DNA of 27,179 nt from UBA8199 sp035358715 (GCA_035358715.1 DAOPPX010000069.1:1-27179); one strand, 5' to 3'. Counted from the stretch's first letter, positions 18,185-26,736 are shown. Notes: generated by a model not told the origin, from the letters alone. Numbers and translations are program-made.

Positions 18185-19612
18185 GTGACAGCGCCAGAGC
18201 TTCCGGCTAGGATCGGGCGTTCCATGCTTTGGGTGACGTTACGACAGTTAAAGTCCGGGAGTGCGGCGACGCGCAGGAGAGCAGCGCAGGAGCTTTCGCA
18301 TGATCCCAACCGGCGCGCGTTGAACGCGTTGGCGGCAGCGACGTTGAACGACCCTGATGCGGAGGTGCGGCGGATTGCGGCCGCAGCGCTGGGGCGATCG
18401 GACCATCCAGCGCGTTATGAATCGCTCCTGAAGGCGCTGGGGGATAAAGACCCCGAGGTTATCCAGGCGGCGATGGTGGGATTGAAAAGGGTTGCCGACG
18501 AACGGGTGATTAACGCGCTGGTGCGCCTGCTTCGCCATCAGAACTTCAACGTGCGGGTCGGCGCGGCGCAAGCGATTGACACGGTCCGGTGGACGCCCAA
18601 AGACCGGGAGGAACGGATATGGTTCCAGGTTGCCAAAGGATGGTACCGGCGAGCGGCGACGGCTGGGGCGGATGCTATTCCCGCGCTGCAATTAACGATT
18701 CAGACTGGGCCCGTTCGGGCGGCGGCCGGGGCAGCGGAAGCCCTCGGCATGATCTGGGATCCGCGCATCGTTAAGTTGCTGCGCGTCACGCTGCAATCCG
18801 AGGAGCCGGCGGTGCGGGTTGCCGCGGCGGATGCGCTGGGAAAAGTCGGGGGTGGGGAGGCCGTGGACGCGCTGACCTCTTGCCTGCACAACAGCCATCC
18901 GCAGGTCCGTGTCACGGCAGCACAAGCGCTGGGCGTGCTGAGAGCCGTGGAGGTAATGGGGCCAATCTGCAAGCTGCTCCGCGACAAGGAATGGGAGGTT
19001 CGCCAGGAGGCAGCGGTCGCCCTTGGCCGGTTCAATAATCCTGCCGCGTGCGAGCCGCTTGCGGCGGCGCTCAATGATCCGGATGCGGATGTTCGCGAAG
19101 CCGCGGCGATGGCGTTGGGCCGGATCGGGGACCGCCGCGGCGTTGCTCCGCTGATTCTGGCGCTAAAAGATGAGGTCACCAGCGTGCGGCGCATTGCTGC
19201 GGCGGGCCTGACCCGCATTGACCCGGATTGGGCGTCACTGCCGGAAACCCGCGGCGCGGCCGAGCAACTGAAGCTGGCCATCCAGGACGCTGAGCCGGCG
19301 ATCCGATTCTTCGTGGCCCAGTTGCTGGTGGATTTGGGGGAACTGGCGGCGGACACCGTGTTCGAGTTCGCACCCGAGGACCACCTTGGCTCGCCGGCCA
19401 TAAAGCGCAAACGCATGGCGACCCGCCTGTTTATCGGGATGCTGGAGGATCCGGATCGGGATGTCCGCCAAGCCGCCGCCGAGGCGCTTGGGCGGCTGGG
19501 CGGGGACCGCGCCCGGCAGGCGCTTGCGCGCACTGCCGGCGACGTGGACGGTGATGTTGCCGCGGCGATACAAATGGCCCTGCAGGCGCTCGGGACCGAA
19601 AGCAGCAGCTAA
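18185..19612 (+). CDS. HEAT-repeat (PBS-lyase-type) scaffold protein
   Basis: The 475-residue product is built almost wholly of roughly 31-residue alpha-helical HEAT repeats with the recurring pattern DPDAEVRRIAAAALGRSD; about ten to eleven copies are visible, for example at residues 50-80, 210-240, 270-300 and 420-450. Such solenoids mediate protein-protein contacts. A non-repeat insert (about 130-165, DREERIWFQVAKGWYRRA) breaks the array. The frame opens with GTG at 18185, but ATG 18224 (MLWVTLRQLKSG) matches a natural start better. No signal peptide, so cytoplasmic. It is followed after 6 bases by a response regulator and is probably its operon partner. Confidence 0.85.
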   Translation: MTAPELPARIGRSMLWVTLRQLKSGSAATRRRAAQELSHDPNRRALNALAAATLNDPDAEVRRIAAAALGRSDHPARYESLLKALGDKDPEVIQAAMVGLKRVADERVINALVRLLRHQNFNVRVGAAQAIDTVRWTPKDREERIWFQVAKGWYRRAATAGADAIPALQLTIQTGPVRAAAGAAEALGMIWDPRIVKLLRVTLQSEEPAVRVAAADALGKVGGGEAVDALTSCLHNSHPQVRVTAAQALGVLRAVEVMGPICKLLRDKEWEVRQEAAVALGRFNNPAACEPLAAALNDPDADVREAAAMALGRIGDRRGVAPLILALKDEVTSVRRIAAAGLTRIDPDWASLPETRGAAEQLKLAIQDAEPAIRFFVAQLLVDLGELAADTVFEFAPEDHLGSPAIKRKRMATRLFIGMLEDPDRDVRQAAAEALGRLGGDRARQALARTAGDVDGDVAAAIQMALQALGTESSS

Positions 19613-19618
19613 GGCGAT

Positions 19619-20683
19619 ATGCAACAGGAAGATTCGCAACAAACCCAGCTCCTGGTCGTGGATGACGATCCGCAGTTCCTTGCCGCCGTTGCGTCATCAT
19701 TCAAGGAACTGTCCGAAGGACGATGGGCGGTCCGCACGGCGACGAACCATTCGCAAGCCCTGGAGCACTTGAAGGCACAACCAATGAACCTGGTTGTGCT
19801 GGATGTCGAGATGCCGGTTATGGACGGGATCGAATTCCTGCGATTGCTGGGGCGCACCCATCCGGGCCAGCAGGTGGTCATGCTCTCGGAACGCATGGAG
19901 GAAGACGCGCGCAAGACTTGCCTGGAGCTGGGCGCGACCCTGTTCCTGGCCAAGCCGGTCTCGCCAGAAGACTTTCGGGGTCTGTTCACTGCGATGGACT
20001 CCCTGGCTGCGGCGGGACCCCAGTCTGGGTTCCGCGGGATCATGCAACGGGTCGGATTGGACGACGTGCTGCAAATGGAGTGCCTGGCCCGCAAGTCCTC
20101 CGTCCTGGTGGTCACCACCGGCAAGCGGCGCGGGGAAATCTACATCTGCGATGGGGAGATCATTCATGCGCAGGCCGGGCAACTGCAGGGTGAAATGGCG
20201 CTCTACGGCTTGCTGGCCTTGACGGGCGGAGAGTTTACGCTCCAGCCATTTGCCGAGCCGCCCCGCCGCACCATTTCGGGGCAATACCAGTTTCTGCTGA
20301 TGGAAGCCGCGCGGTTGCGGGACGAGGCCGAGTCGCAGCCGGCCAGGGGACTCGACAGCCTGGGGCGCCCCGCGGACTTCGGCGCGACATTGTTCGACAC
20401 CTCGACGCCCACAGAAGCCCGCGGGATTCGGATCGAGGAGGTGCTGCTCTGCTCCAGCGCGCGGGAAGTCCTCTACCAATCCCAGTGTGAATCAATCGAA
20501 AGGCGCATGGAGCTTTTTGCACGGATCGAGCAGAAGGCGGTGCAAGCTGCCAAAGGCACCCCCAGCGGCCGATTCCACCGGATGTGGATGGACACCGGCA
20601 ACGGCCGCGTGCTTGTTCAAATCCAGCCCACCTTCAAGCTGCTGGTGCGCACCGTGTTGCCGGCACAGCCTCCCGCCCAATGA
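19619..20683 (+). CDS. response regulator with REC and DUF4388 (PatA-like) domains
   Basis: The 354-residue product begins with a receiver domain (about 8-125): acidic pair D15/D16, phosphoacceptor D62 in VVLDVEMPVMDG, S91 and K113 in the switch positions. A DUF4388 domain follows at about 135-210 (GLDDVLQMECLARKSSVLVV, then GKRRGEIYICDGEIIHAQAG), the domain of PatA-type regulators. The rest (about 270-354) is a helical segment that ends in a beta-rich RVLVQIQPTFKLLVRTV. No DNA-binding or enzyme output domain is seen, so signalling is probably by protein contact. Its ATG lies 6 bases after the HEAT gene and its TGA overlaps the ATG of the next gene. Confidence 0.88.
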   Translation: MQQEDSQQTQLLVVDDDPQFLAAVASSFKELSEGRWAVRTATNHSQALEHLKAQPMNLVVLDVEMPVMDGIEFLRLLGRTHPGQQVVMLSERMEEDARKTCLELGATLFLAKPVSPEDFRGLFTAMDSLAAAGPQSGFRGIMQRVGLDDVLQMECLARKSSVLVVTTGKRRGEIYICDGEIIHAQAGQLQGEMALYGLLALTGGEFTLQPFAEPPRRTISGQYQFLLMEAARLRDEAESQPARGLDSLGRPADFGATLFDTSTPTEARGIRIEEVLLCSSAREVLYQSQCESIERRMELFARIEQKAVQAAKGTPSGRFHRMWMDTGNGRVLVQIQPTFKLLVRTVLPAQPPAQ

Positions 20684-21084
20684 GAAACGCGTTGGAGACC
20701 TTCGTTTCGTCGCGCCTGCCGATCGCCGGCTTGGTCGCCTACAGCATCCATCTGCAGGATCGTGTGATCGAGGTTCAATGCCTGAGCAAGTCCTTCTATC
20801 CCTCGGCTGCGGAGGACATGCTGACGGGGCTGGTCCATGCCGGGCGAACTGTTCTGCCGGTTGGCCAACAGGCGGCTCGTTACTGCTGGATCTTTGACTG
20901 CATTCGGGTTTACGTCGCCGCCCGCGCGGATGGGTCCTGTCTCGCGCTGCTGGTCGAAAACAACCCCGGTGCGGAGATGAATCGAGTCAAGGAGACCTTG
21001 GAGGCATTTGTCAACCCGCCAGAGCCTGAAGCGTCACTCGACGGGCAGGCCCTCGAAGGGACGGGTGACGCCAAAGTCACGTAG
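20680..21084 (+). CDS. small roadblock/LC7-like protein
   Basis: The ATG at 20680 overlaps the TGA of the response regulator (ATGA), which fixes the start of this 134-residue product. The sequence, RLPIAGLVAYSIHLQDRVIE, then VGQQAARYCWIFDCIRVYVA and a GSCLALLVENN strand, reads as alternating strands and helices of a roadblock/LC7-type fold, which often regulates small GTPases such as MglA, but the assignment is by appearance. The last 30 residues (EPEASLDGQALEGTGD) are acidic and probably disordered. With the HEAT and REC/DUF4388 genes it forms a three-gene module; no GTPase lies next to it. Confidence 0.75.
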   Translation: MRNALETFVSSRLPIAGLVAYSIHLQDRVIEVQCLSKSFYPSAAEDMLTGLVHAGRTVLPVGQQAARYCWIFDCIRVYVAARADGSCLALLVENNPGAEMNRVKETLEAFVNPPEPEASLDGQALEGTGDAKVT

Positions 21085-21155
21085 GGAACGGATGGTTTTC
21101 TGAGTGCCGGCCGCCGCCGAGTCCGAGTTCGGAAAGCCCTCCCCGTCGCCGTAAC

Positions 21156-21476
21156 TCATTTGTTGGTGAACTCGGTGGTGTCAAAATACACCCTGCGCGT
21201 CTGGCCATCGCCTGTGGCGATTTCATACACTGCGTATTGCCGGCTGGCCAGGGTCAGCGCCGATTCCTTTGCCTTTTGGTGCCCCGGGTAAACCTTGTTG
21301 AGCCACAACTGTTCTGCCAGGACGCCTGCTTCGCGACAGGGCGCTTCGCGGATGATGACTGCTTGCTCGCGCGAGGAACCGTCGCCTCCCAGGTAGACAA
21401 TCGGGGTCACGGAGGTTCGAGAAGTCTGACAACCGATGGTCAGGAGTGCGAAGCATGCCATTATCAGCGTTTTCAT
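21156..21476 (-). CDS. small lipoprotein of unknown function
   Basis: The ATG at 21476 gives a 106-residue product with a short lipoprotein signal (MKTLIMACFALLTIGCQTS, lipidated C16 or so). The mature part contains GGDGSSREQAVIIREAPCRE, then a conserved-looking WLNKVYPGHQKAKESALTLA segment and RRVYFDTTEF at the end, suggesting a compact alpha/beta fold. The open frame runs upstream to 21539, but that part is not signal-like, so 21476 is preferred; AGAGACG sits just before it. It is convergent with the HEAT operon. I do not recognise the family. Confidence 0.75.
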   Translation of the reverse strand: MKTLIMACFALLTIGCQTSRTSVTPIVYLGGDGSSREQAVIIREAPCREAGVLAEQLWLNKVYPGHQKAKESALTLASRQYAVYEIATGDGQTRRVYFDTTEFTNK

Positions 21477-21705
21477 AAGCGTCTCTGCATTCGTGCTTTT
21501 GAGAGGGGCATAACCCATGCCACGCCGTTTCAGACGCAAAACCGTCCAGCCCAGGTGCCGGACGCGCCGAAAAGGCCGCTACTGATGGAGCCTGACCTTC
21601 TGACCTCCGCATTTTCCCCCTCCCGGCCAGGCAATCTCGCAAAACTGATAATCCGAGAAGTGCAACCCATGGTCTTGGGATTGTGGTTCCTTTTCAGACT
21701 GTCCA

Positions 21706-23811
21706 ATGCCACAGTTGTGTCCGCCACAGATGAAAACGAGACTAACATCCGCGAATATCTTCAAGCCGCGCCGCATGCCTCTGCTCATGGCTGCCCTGAT
21801 CATCGTGCCCGTGGCGAGTGGCGTTGCGCCGACGCCCGAGGAAACCAATGTGGCCGACCAATGGGTTGCCGCTGGATTCAAGGCGCGGCCGGAGACTCCG
21901 GCAACTCAGCCCGCCCCGGCCACGGAGCCTCGCTCGCCCTACTTGGCGGGCCCGCCATTCTCATTTAAATACGATGGGCGATCTTCGATCGAGTTGTTGA
22001 AGGAGTGGCGGCTGGAACAGAGTTCCCGCGAACGCGGCGCGAGCCAAACCGAGCGCACTTGCTCCTGGACCGACCCCAGGACCGGTTTGCAGGTCCGCTG
22101 TGTTGCCGTCCAGTATCACGATTTTCCAGTCGTCGAGTGGACGGTCTATTTCAAGAACACCGGCACTAATGATACGCCCATCCTGGCCGACATCCAAAGC
22201 CTGGACCTGCAAATCCAGCGTCGTTCGAACGCAGAATTCGTTCTGCACTACCACACCGGCGATAACTGCACGGCCGACAGCTACCAGCCCCACCAGATGC
22301 CCCTGGCCACTAATTCGACCCGGCGCTTCGTGCCGGCCGGCGGCCGTCCCACTACCGGCGCGTTTCCCTACTTCAACGTGGAACACGATGGGGGCGGACT
22401 CATCTGCGTGATCGGCTGGCCGGGGCAGTGGGCCGCACAATTCGTCCGGGATGGCGGGGCCTCGCTCAGAGTCATGGGCGGGCAGGAGTTGACCCGGTTC
22501 AAGCTTCTACCGGGCGAAGAAGTCCGGTCGCCGTTATCCGCGGTGCTCTTCTGGAAAGGAGACTGGATTCGGTCGCAGAACCTCTGGCGGCGATGGATGA
22601 TCGCCCACAACTTGCCCCGCCCAAATGGCAAGGTGGTGCCGACCCATTACGCCGGCTGCAGCGGGAACCCGCAACCGCGTGCCGAAGAGGAGATCGGGCA
22701 GATTGATGGCTGGCTCAAGGAGGGGATCAAGCTTGACTATTGGTTCATTGATGCCGGCTGGTATCCCGGCCGTGGCGATTGGGTCAACGTAGGCACCTGG
22801 GAGGTGGATACGACTCGGTTCCCGCACGGGCTGCGCGAGGTGGCCGATCACTGTCACGCCCGGGGGATCAAGTTCATCGTCTGGTTTGAGCCGGAACGGG
22901 TCACGGGCGGGTCATGGCTCGCCGAGCAGCACCCCGAATGGGTTCTGGGCGGCAAGAACGGCGGGCTCTTGAACCTGGGAAATCGCGATGCATGGCAATG
23001 GGTGGTCGAGCGGGTTGACCGCCTGCTGACCAGCCAAGGCATTGATGTCTATCGCCAGGACTTCAATATGGATCCTCTGCCCCACTGGCGCGCCAACGAC
23101 AGCCCTGACCGGCAAGGCATTACGGAGATCAAACACCTTACGGGCTACCTCGCATTCTGGGATGAACTGCTCCGCCGCCACCCCGCATTGTATATAGATA
23201 CTTGTGCCAGCGGTGGGCGTCGCAATGATCTGGAGACGCTCCGTCGGGCCGTGCCCTTGTTGCGCAGCGACTACCCGATCACCGATTTCACAGCCGGTTG
23301 CGCCAACGGCCAGCAAGGCCACACCCACGGCATGTCCCAGTGGATTCCCTACCACGGCACCGGCGCGCCGCTTAGTGATGCCTATACCATGCGCAGTTGC
23401 TTTGCGCCCGCGTATCGCCTTGGCTGGGACCCCCGGAATCAGAACATCAACCACGCCCTGCTGCGGACAACCGTGGCCCAGTTTCGCCTGGTGGAGAAGT
23501 ACTTACTGGGTGACTTCTACCCGCTAACTCCCTACAGCCTCGGGGAAGACACCTGGCTGGCCTGGCAGTTCGATCAGCCCGAGAGCGGCGAAGGGGTGGT
23601 GCAGGCGTTTCGCCGGCAGAAGAGCTTCTACGAGTCTGCCCGGCTTAAACTGCGGGGGCTCCAATCCAGCGCGCGATACGCCGTGGTCAACCTCGACCGG
23701 CCAGCCGACCGTCAGGAGTACGCAGGCAGCGAACTGATGGAGAAGGGCCTGCTGATTGAGCTTCCCACTCAACCTGGCTCCGCGGTTATCACCTACCGCA
23801 AGGCCGAATAG
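21706..23811 (+). CDS. secreted GH36 alpha-galactosidase
   Basis: The 701-residue product is a family GH36 retaining enzyme that releases terminal alpha-linked galactose. After an N-terminal signal or anchor (about residues 24-40, MPLLMAALIIVPVASGVA), a beta-sandwich domain precedes the barrel. The motif DVYRQDFN holds the nucleophile D452, and LLRSDYP holds the acid/base D522; YWFIDAGWYPG and FIVWFEPERVTGGSW line the active site as expected. The C-terminal beta domain is complete. Start is either ATG 21706 or ATG 21730 (MKTRLTSAN), the latter giving a more ordinary N-terminus; neither has a ribosome site. The gene stands alone. Confidence 0.93.
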   Translation: MPQLCPPQMKTRLTSANIFKPRRMPLLMAALIIVPVASGVAPTPEETNVADQWVAAGFKARPETPATQPAPATEPRSPYLAGPPFSFKYDGRSSIELLKEWRLEQSSRERGASQTERTCSWTDPRTGLQVRCVAVQYHDFPVVEWTVYFKNTGTNDTPILADIQSLDLQIQRRSNAEFVLHYHTGDNCTADSYQPHQMPLATNSTRRFVPAGGRPTTGAFPYFNVEHDGGGLICVIGWPGQWAAQFVRDGGASLRVMGGQELTRFKLLPGEEVRSPLSAVLFWKGDWIRSQNLWRRWMIAHNLPRPNGKVVPTHYAGCSGNPQPRAEEEIGQIDGWLKEGIKLDYWFIDAGWYPGRGDWVNVGTWEVDTTRFPHGLREVADHCHARGIKFIVWFEPERVTGGSWLAEQHPEWVLGGKNGGLLNLGNRDAWQWVVERVDRLLTSQGIDVYRQDFNMDPLPHWRANDSPDRQGITEIKHLTGYLAFWDELLRRHPALYIDTCASGGRRNDLETLRRAVPLLRSDYPITDFTAGCANGQQGHTHGMSQWIPYHGTGAPLSDAYTMRSCFAPAYRLGWDPRNQNINHALLRTTVAQFRLVEKYLLGDFYPLTPYSLGEDTWLAWQFDQPESGEGVVQAFRRQKSFYESARLKLRGLQSSARYAVVNLDRPADRQEYAGSELMEKGLLIELPTQPGSAVITYRKAE

Positions 23812-23925
23812 AGCCGAGTTCTGCCGACAGCCGCGGCGCAGAGCCCTTGCTTTGCGGGCGGTTGGAACTGGCAGCGCCTTTCCCCGCTCCGCGGTTCCGG
23901 GGTTGGCAGTTTCAAGGCCGCGTTG

Positions 23926-24708
23926 CTATGCGGGGGGAGGACAGCATGGAGGGGCCGGTTCGGCCTCGATGACCCGCTCGTCATTGGTGGCGATTACCCT
24001 TTGCCCTGCGGCTACGATCAGGAAATCTGATTCCGGCCATTCCCCGTCGAGCAGTCTGTGCAGCAAGCCGAGGTCGCCCGGGATCTCGTCGTATTGCCAG
24101 CCCCGCTCCGCACAAATTTGCCGCACCTGCTCGTTCAGCTTCAGGTGCTCCACGAAATCAAAGTTGATTAGAGTCCCGTGAGAGTAGGCATCGGTCCACC
24201 GGCTCATCTCCTCCATCAGGTACTTGGCTTGGTCCTCGCCGTACTTCTGCACCCACTGCTCGTAGGTCGCCTTGAGGCTGTTGTTTGCGCCCGCCGGCAA
24301 TGACGCCCCACCCCAGATCGGCCCGGTCGAGCCGCGCCGCTGGGCGCACTCCAGCCAGCCCGAGGTGTAATAGTAGGTTCCCGGGTGGGCGTCAAAGCAC
24401 TCGCGGTAGCGCTCCTTCGAGCCCAGGAAGAACGTGATGCAATCGTGCGCGCGGGGAATCACCAGCGGCGTGTGCGCCGTCGTCAGGCCGGTGAGGATGT
24501 TGCTGCACAGCCCGTAGCCGAGCACGATCGCCTCGTATCGGCCCGCGGGGACGGCGTCAATGCGCTTTTGGATCTCCACCCGCCCGGTGCCGGGGATGTC
24601 GTGATAGCCCTGAGTCAGGAACTCAAGGTCAACCAGGTTGCGCGAGGCAGCGGCTGCGTAACAGAGCTCGCGGAAGGCGATTTCGCAGGCGATGACCTTG
24701 AGTAACAT
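23926..24708 (-). CDS. DUF1638 domain protein
   Basis: The 260-residue cytoplasmic product has the DUF1638 landmarks: KVIACEIAFRELCY at the start, AIVLGYGLCSN near residue 62, and PRAHDCITFFLGSKERY near 85. The Cys residues in the first two blocks and the His/Asp/Cys of RAHDC look like ligands. DUF1638 genes are often found near corrinoid-dependent methyl-transfer genes, but no such gene is in this window, and function here is unknown. The C-terminus ends in an unusual PAPPCCPPPA tail. ATG 24708 is the natural start; the ThuA-like gene lies 53 bases upstream on the same strand. Confidence 0.85.
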   Translation of the reverse strand: MLLKVIACEIAFRELCYAAAASRNLVDLEFLTQGYHDIPGTGRVEIQKRIDAVPAGRYEAIVLGYGLCSNILTGLTTAHTPLVIPRAHDCITFFLGSKERYRECFDAHPGTYYYTSGWLECAQRRGSTGPIWGGASLPAGANNSLKATYEQWVQKYGEDQAKYLMEEMSRWTDAYSHGTLINFDFVEHLKLNEQVRQICAERGWQYDEIPGDLGLLHRLLDGEWPESDFLIVAAGQRVIATNDERVIEAEPAPPCCPPPA

Positions 24709-24761
24709 GAACGAACTATCGGTGGGGGCATGGCGCGTAGTCCTCTGCGCGCCCTCGGTTC

Positions 24762-25517
24762 TCAGCGCTTCGCTGTCCAGCGAATGGCTTGCTTGAGGAG
24801 CCGCTGGAAACCGGGATTTTCGTAGGCCAGGTGGTCATGGCCGAGTTGGATATAAACGACCCGGGCGCGCTCGTAAGTCTTGGCCCAGCCGATGACATGG
24901 TTGCTCTCCGGTTCGTCTGTGGTTAGGAGCGGATGACAAGCCGGCGACACGTCGAACCATTTGTAAGTCTCATCGTGGATGGTAAAGTCCTTCACCCCGC
25001 GCGTTACCGGGTGACGCTGGTCCGCCACCTGGACCTTGAGGTCCACGTCATGCTTGAAAGCCGAGCGCGGCTTGGCCACGCCATTTAGATTCGTCGCTGC
25101 CAGGTAGTAGCGCGCCCCGATGATATTCCAGTATTCCGGCCAGGCCGGGTAAGTGGCAATGGCGTGGTGCAGGACCACCAGCCCCTTTCCCTCCTTGAGC
25201 CGCGCCACAAAATCCGCCTTCGCCTCCTCCGTGATGCTCTGATTGTAGTCGTAAGTCACGAGCACATCGTATTGCTTCGCCGCCTCGGCCGTCAGCCTCG
25301 CGTGCGCCTGGGGGTGCTCCACCGCCTGGTAAGTGATGTCCGGGTTATCCTTGAACAGCTTGAAGAACGGTTCCTTCTCGAAGCCGTGTCCGCCGGTTAC
25401 CACCAGCACCCTTAGCTTCTCCGGCGACTTCTGCGCCGGGTCGGCCGCGACTCCCGCGGAGGCAACCAGCCAGCTCAACCCCAGGACCGCGGCAAATAAC
25501 GCACGTATCATCTTCAT
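24762..25517 (-). CDS. secreted ThuA-like domain protein
   Basis: The product (251 residues from ATG 25517) has a signal peptide (MKMIRALFAAVLGLSWLVAS) and a ThuA-like class I glutamine-amidotransferase fold: LRVLVVTGGHGFEKEPFF, DVLVTYDYNQSITEEAKADF, GKGLVVLHHAIATYP, HPVTRGVKDFTIHDETYKW and ARVVYIQLGHDHLAYENPGF. ThuA was named from trehalose utilisation; secreted ThuA-like proteins are common in Planctomycetota and Verrucomicrobiota polysaccharide clusters, where the activity is not firmly known. The frame extends upstream to 25559, but that part is not signal-like. It precedes the DUF1638 gene on the same strand. Confidence 0.9.
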   Translation of the reverse strand: MKMIRALFAAVLGLSWLVASAGVAADPAQKSPEKLRVLVVTGGHGFEKEPFFKLFKDNPDITYQAVEHPQAHARLTAEAAKQYDVLVTYDYNQSITEEAKADFVARLKEGKGLVVLHHAIATYPAWPEYWNIIGARYYLAATNLNGVAKPRSAFKHDVDLKVQVADQRHPVTRGVKDFTIHDETYKWFDVSPACHPLLTTDEPESNHVIGWAKTYERARVVYIQLGHDHLAYENPGFQRLLKQAIRWTAKR

Positions 25518-25684
25518 GGCATGGCTTGTAGCACGAACGCCCGGCGGTTTCAAAAACATTCTGGTTCACCCTATAAACAGGCCACCCTTACCGGGCTGGG
25601 GGAGCAAGCCGACAGGAGTCAGCTATATTCCAGCAGGGAGAAGATGCGGGCAATGACGAGGCGTCCAACGGTCGCGCCCGCTTC

Positions 25685-25751
25685 TTCCGCATGGCCTGGT
25701 GGACCCCGCCGGGGATTCCGGCCAAGGTGCGGCGGATGAGTCCCAGCAGCG
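25685..25751. repeat. 67-bp direct repeat, copy 1
   Basis: Matches 26457-26523 at 65 of 67 positions. The shared part starts TTCCGCATGGCCTGGTGGAC and ends AGTCCCAGCAGCG. Read on the minus strand both copies encode RRTLAGIPG(G/E)VHQAMRK, so this could be a fragment of a gene, but no complete parent gene is in the window. The copies flank the Phd/RelE-type toxin-antitoxin pair. The rest of the 340-base gap between the ThuA-like gene and the antitoxin holds nothing else I can name. Confidence 0.9.
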
Positions 25752-25859
25752 GGTCCTCCGGCGCATTCATCTTGCGCAGGCCAAGCCGGGTCGGAAGCCA
25801 GGCCAACTGGGGCGGAAAGATCCTTGAACCGCCCTTCGGTGGGGACTAATCTATAGTGT

Positions 25860-26114
25860 ATGACCAGTGAATCCATAGTGAACGTGACCGAGGCGCAGGC
25901 CAAGCTCAACCAGCTTATCAGCCGGGACAGCTTTGCCATCAGCCGCCACGGAAAGATCGTCGGCATCTACTTGTCCCGCGACCGGATAGAAGCCCTGGTC
26001 GAGACGATGGAACTGCTGAGCAGCTCGAAGTTTGCCCGGGCACTGAAGGACTACGAGTCCGGGCGGACGAAGTTTCATGACGCGGCGGACTTGGACCAGG
26101 CCATGTCCGCATGA
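25860..26114 (+). CDS. Phd/YefM-type antitoxin
   Basis: An 84-residue product of the type II antitoxin fold. The N-terminal DNA-binding part shows VNVTEAQAKLNQLIS and FAISRHGKIVGIYLS, and the C-terminal part (FARALKDYESGRTKFHDAAD) would wrap the toxin. It should neutralise the downstream toxin and repress their common promoter. TATAGT at 25852-25857 lies only two bases before the ATG at 25860, so the message is either leaderless or starts at GTG 25878. The stop overlaps the toxin start (ATGA), the standard coupling. Confidence 0.88.
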   Translation: MTSESIVNVTEAQAKLNQLISRDSFAISRHGKIVGIYLSRDRIEALVETMELLSSSKFARALKDYESGRTKFHDAADLDQAMSA

Positions 26115-26443
26115 AGACCCGCGTCATCGTCGGCGAGCAGGTCAAAGACTTTCTGGAGTCGCTGGCGCCGGAACCCCGCCGCATACTCTGGCGTGGAATC
26201 AAGGGGCTTGCGCAAGGCAAGGGTGACCTAAGACAACTGGAGGGCCGACTGGCGCCTTACTGGCGCTTGCGCGTGGACCGGATGCGGGTCATCTATGATC
26301 AGCGGGCCATCAAAGGCGAACGTCGCTTGCTGTGCTTCTTCGCCGATTACCGGGCTAGCGTTTATGCCGTGCTGGAACAGTTGCTGGCCTCGGGCTTAAT
26401 TGCCGAGTTGCGCGAGGCTCCCGGAGAGCGCCGCGCCGGGTAG
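26111..26443 (+). CDS. RelE/ParE-family toxin
   Basis: The 110-residue product has the RelE/ParE layout: KTRVIVGEQVKDFLESLAPE, then GIKGLAQGKGDLRQLEGRL and the core YWRLRVDRMRVIYD, which carries the basic residues of the active surface. RelE members cut mRNA on ribosomes; ParE members poison gyrase; sequence alone does not separate them. The C-terminal LLASGLIAELREAPGERRAG is longer than usual. It overlaps the antitoxin by 4 bases, so the pair is complete and looks intact. Confidence 0.88.
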   Translation: MKTRVIVGEQVKDFLESLAPEPRRILWRGIKGLAQGKGDLRQLEGRLAPYWRLRVDRMRVIYDQRAIKGERRLLCFFADYRASVYAVLEQLLASGLIAELREAPGERRAG

Positions 26444-26456
26444 GCACGTCCATTCT

Positions 26457-26523
26457 TTCCGCATGGCCTGGTGGACCTCGCCGGGGATTCCGGCCAAGGT
26501 GCGGCGGGTGAGTCCCAGCAGCG
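26457..26523. repeat. 67-bp direct repeat, copy 2
   Basis: Second copy of the repeat at 25685-25751, same orientation, 772 bases away. It begins 13 bases after the toxin stop codon and ends 6 bases before the next antitoxin frame, so it could have displaced the upstream end of that gene. Confidence 0.9.
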
Positions 26524-26529
26524 AGTACA

Positions 26530-26736
26530 TTGGCTGAAGTGGAAGCTGTGGTGCGGCAGTTCTCGCCGGAGGATTTGGCCGAGTTCGAACGGTTCGTGCG
26601 CAGAGCGCGGTTGACAAAAGCCAAGAGTGACGGGAGGAGCGCGCTCGACCTGCCGCCGCCGGACTTGGGCCAGATGCTCAAACCGCCGGGTGCCCGCGGG
26701 GAATGGTACGATGAAATGCTGGAGGGCCGGGTGTGA
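26530..26736 (+). CDS. antitoxin of a PIN-type pair (short)
   Basis: The 68-residue frame starting with TTG at 26530 gives EVEAVVRQFSPEDLAEFERF, ALDLPPPDLGQMLKPPG and WYDEMLEGRV. A short helical N-terminus plus a DLPPxDLG..LKP..DEMLEGR tail is the pattern I associate with antitoxins encoded just before PIN toxins in related bacteria; that is memory, not a search. Its TGA at 26734 overlaps a GTG at 26733 that opens the PIN remnant. The N-terminus may be affected by repeat copy 2, which ends 6 bases upstream. Confidence 0.55.
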   Translation: MAEVEAVVRQFSPEDLAEFERFVRRARLTKAKSDGRSALDLPPPDLGQMLKPPGARGEWYDEMLEGRV

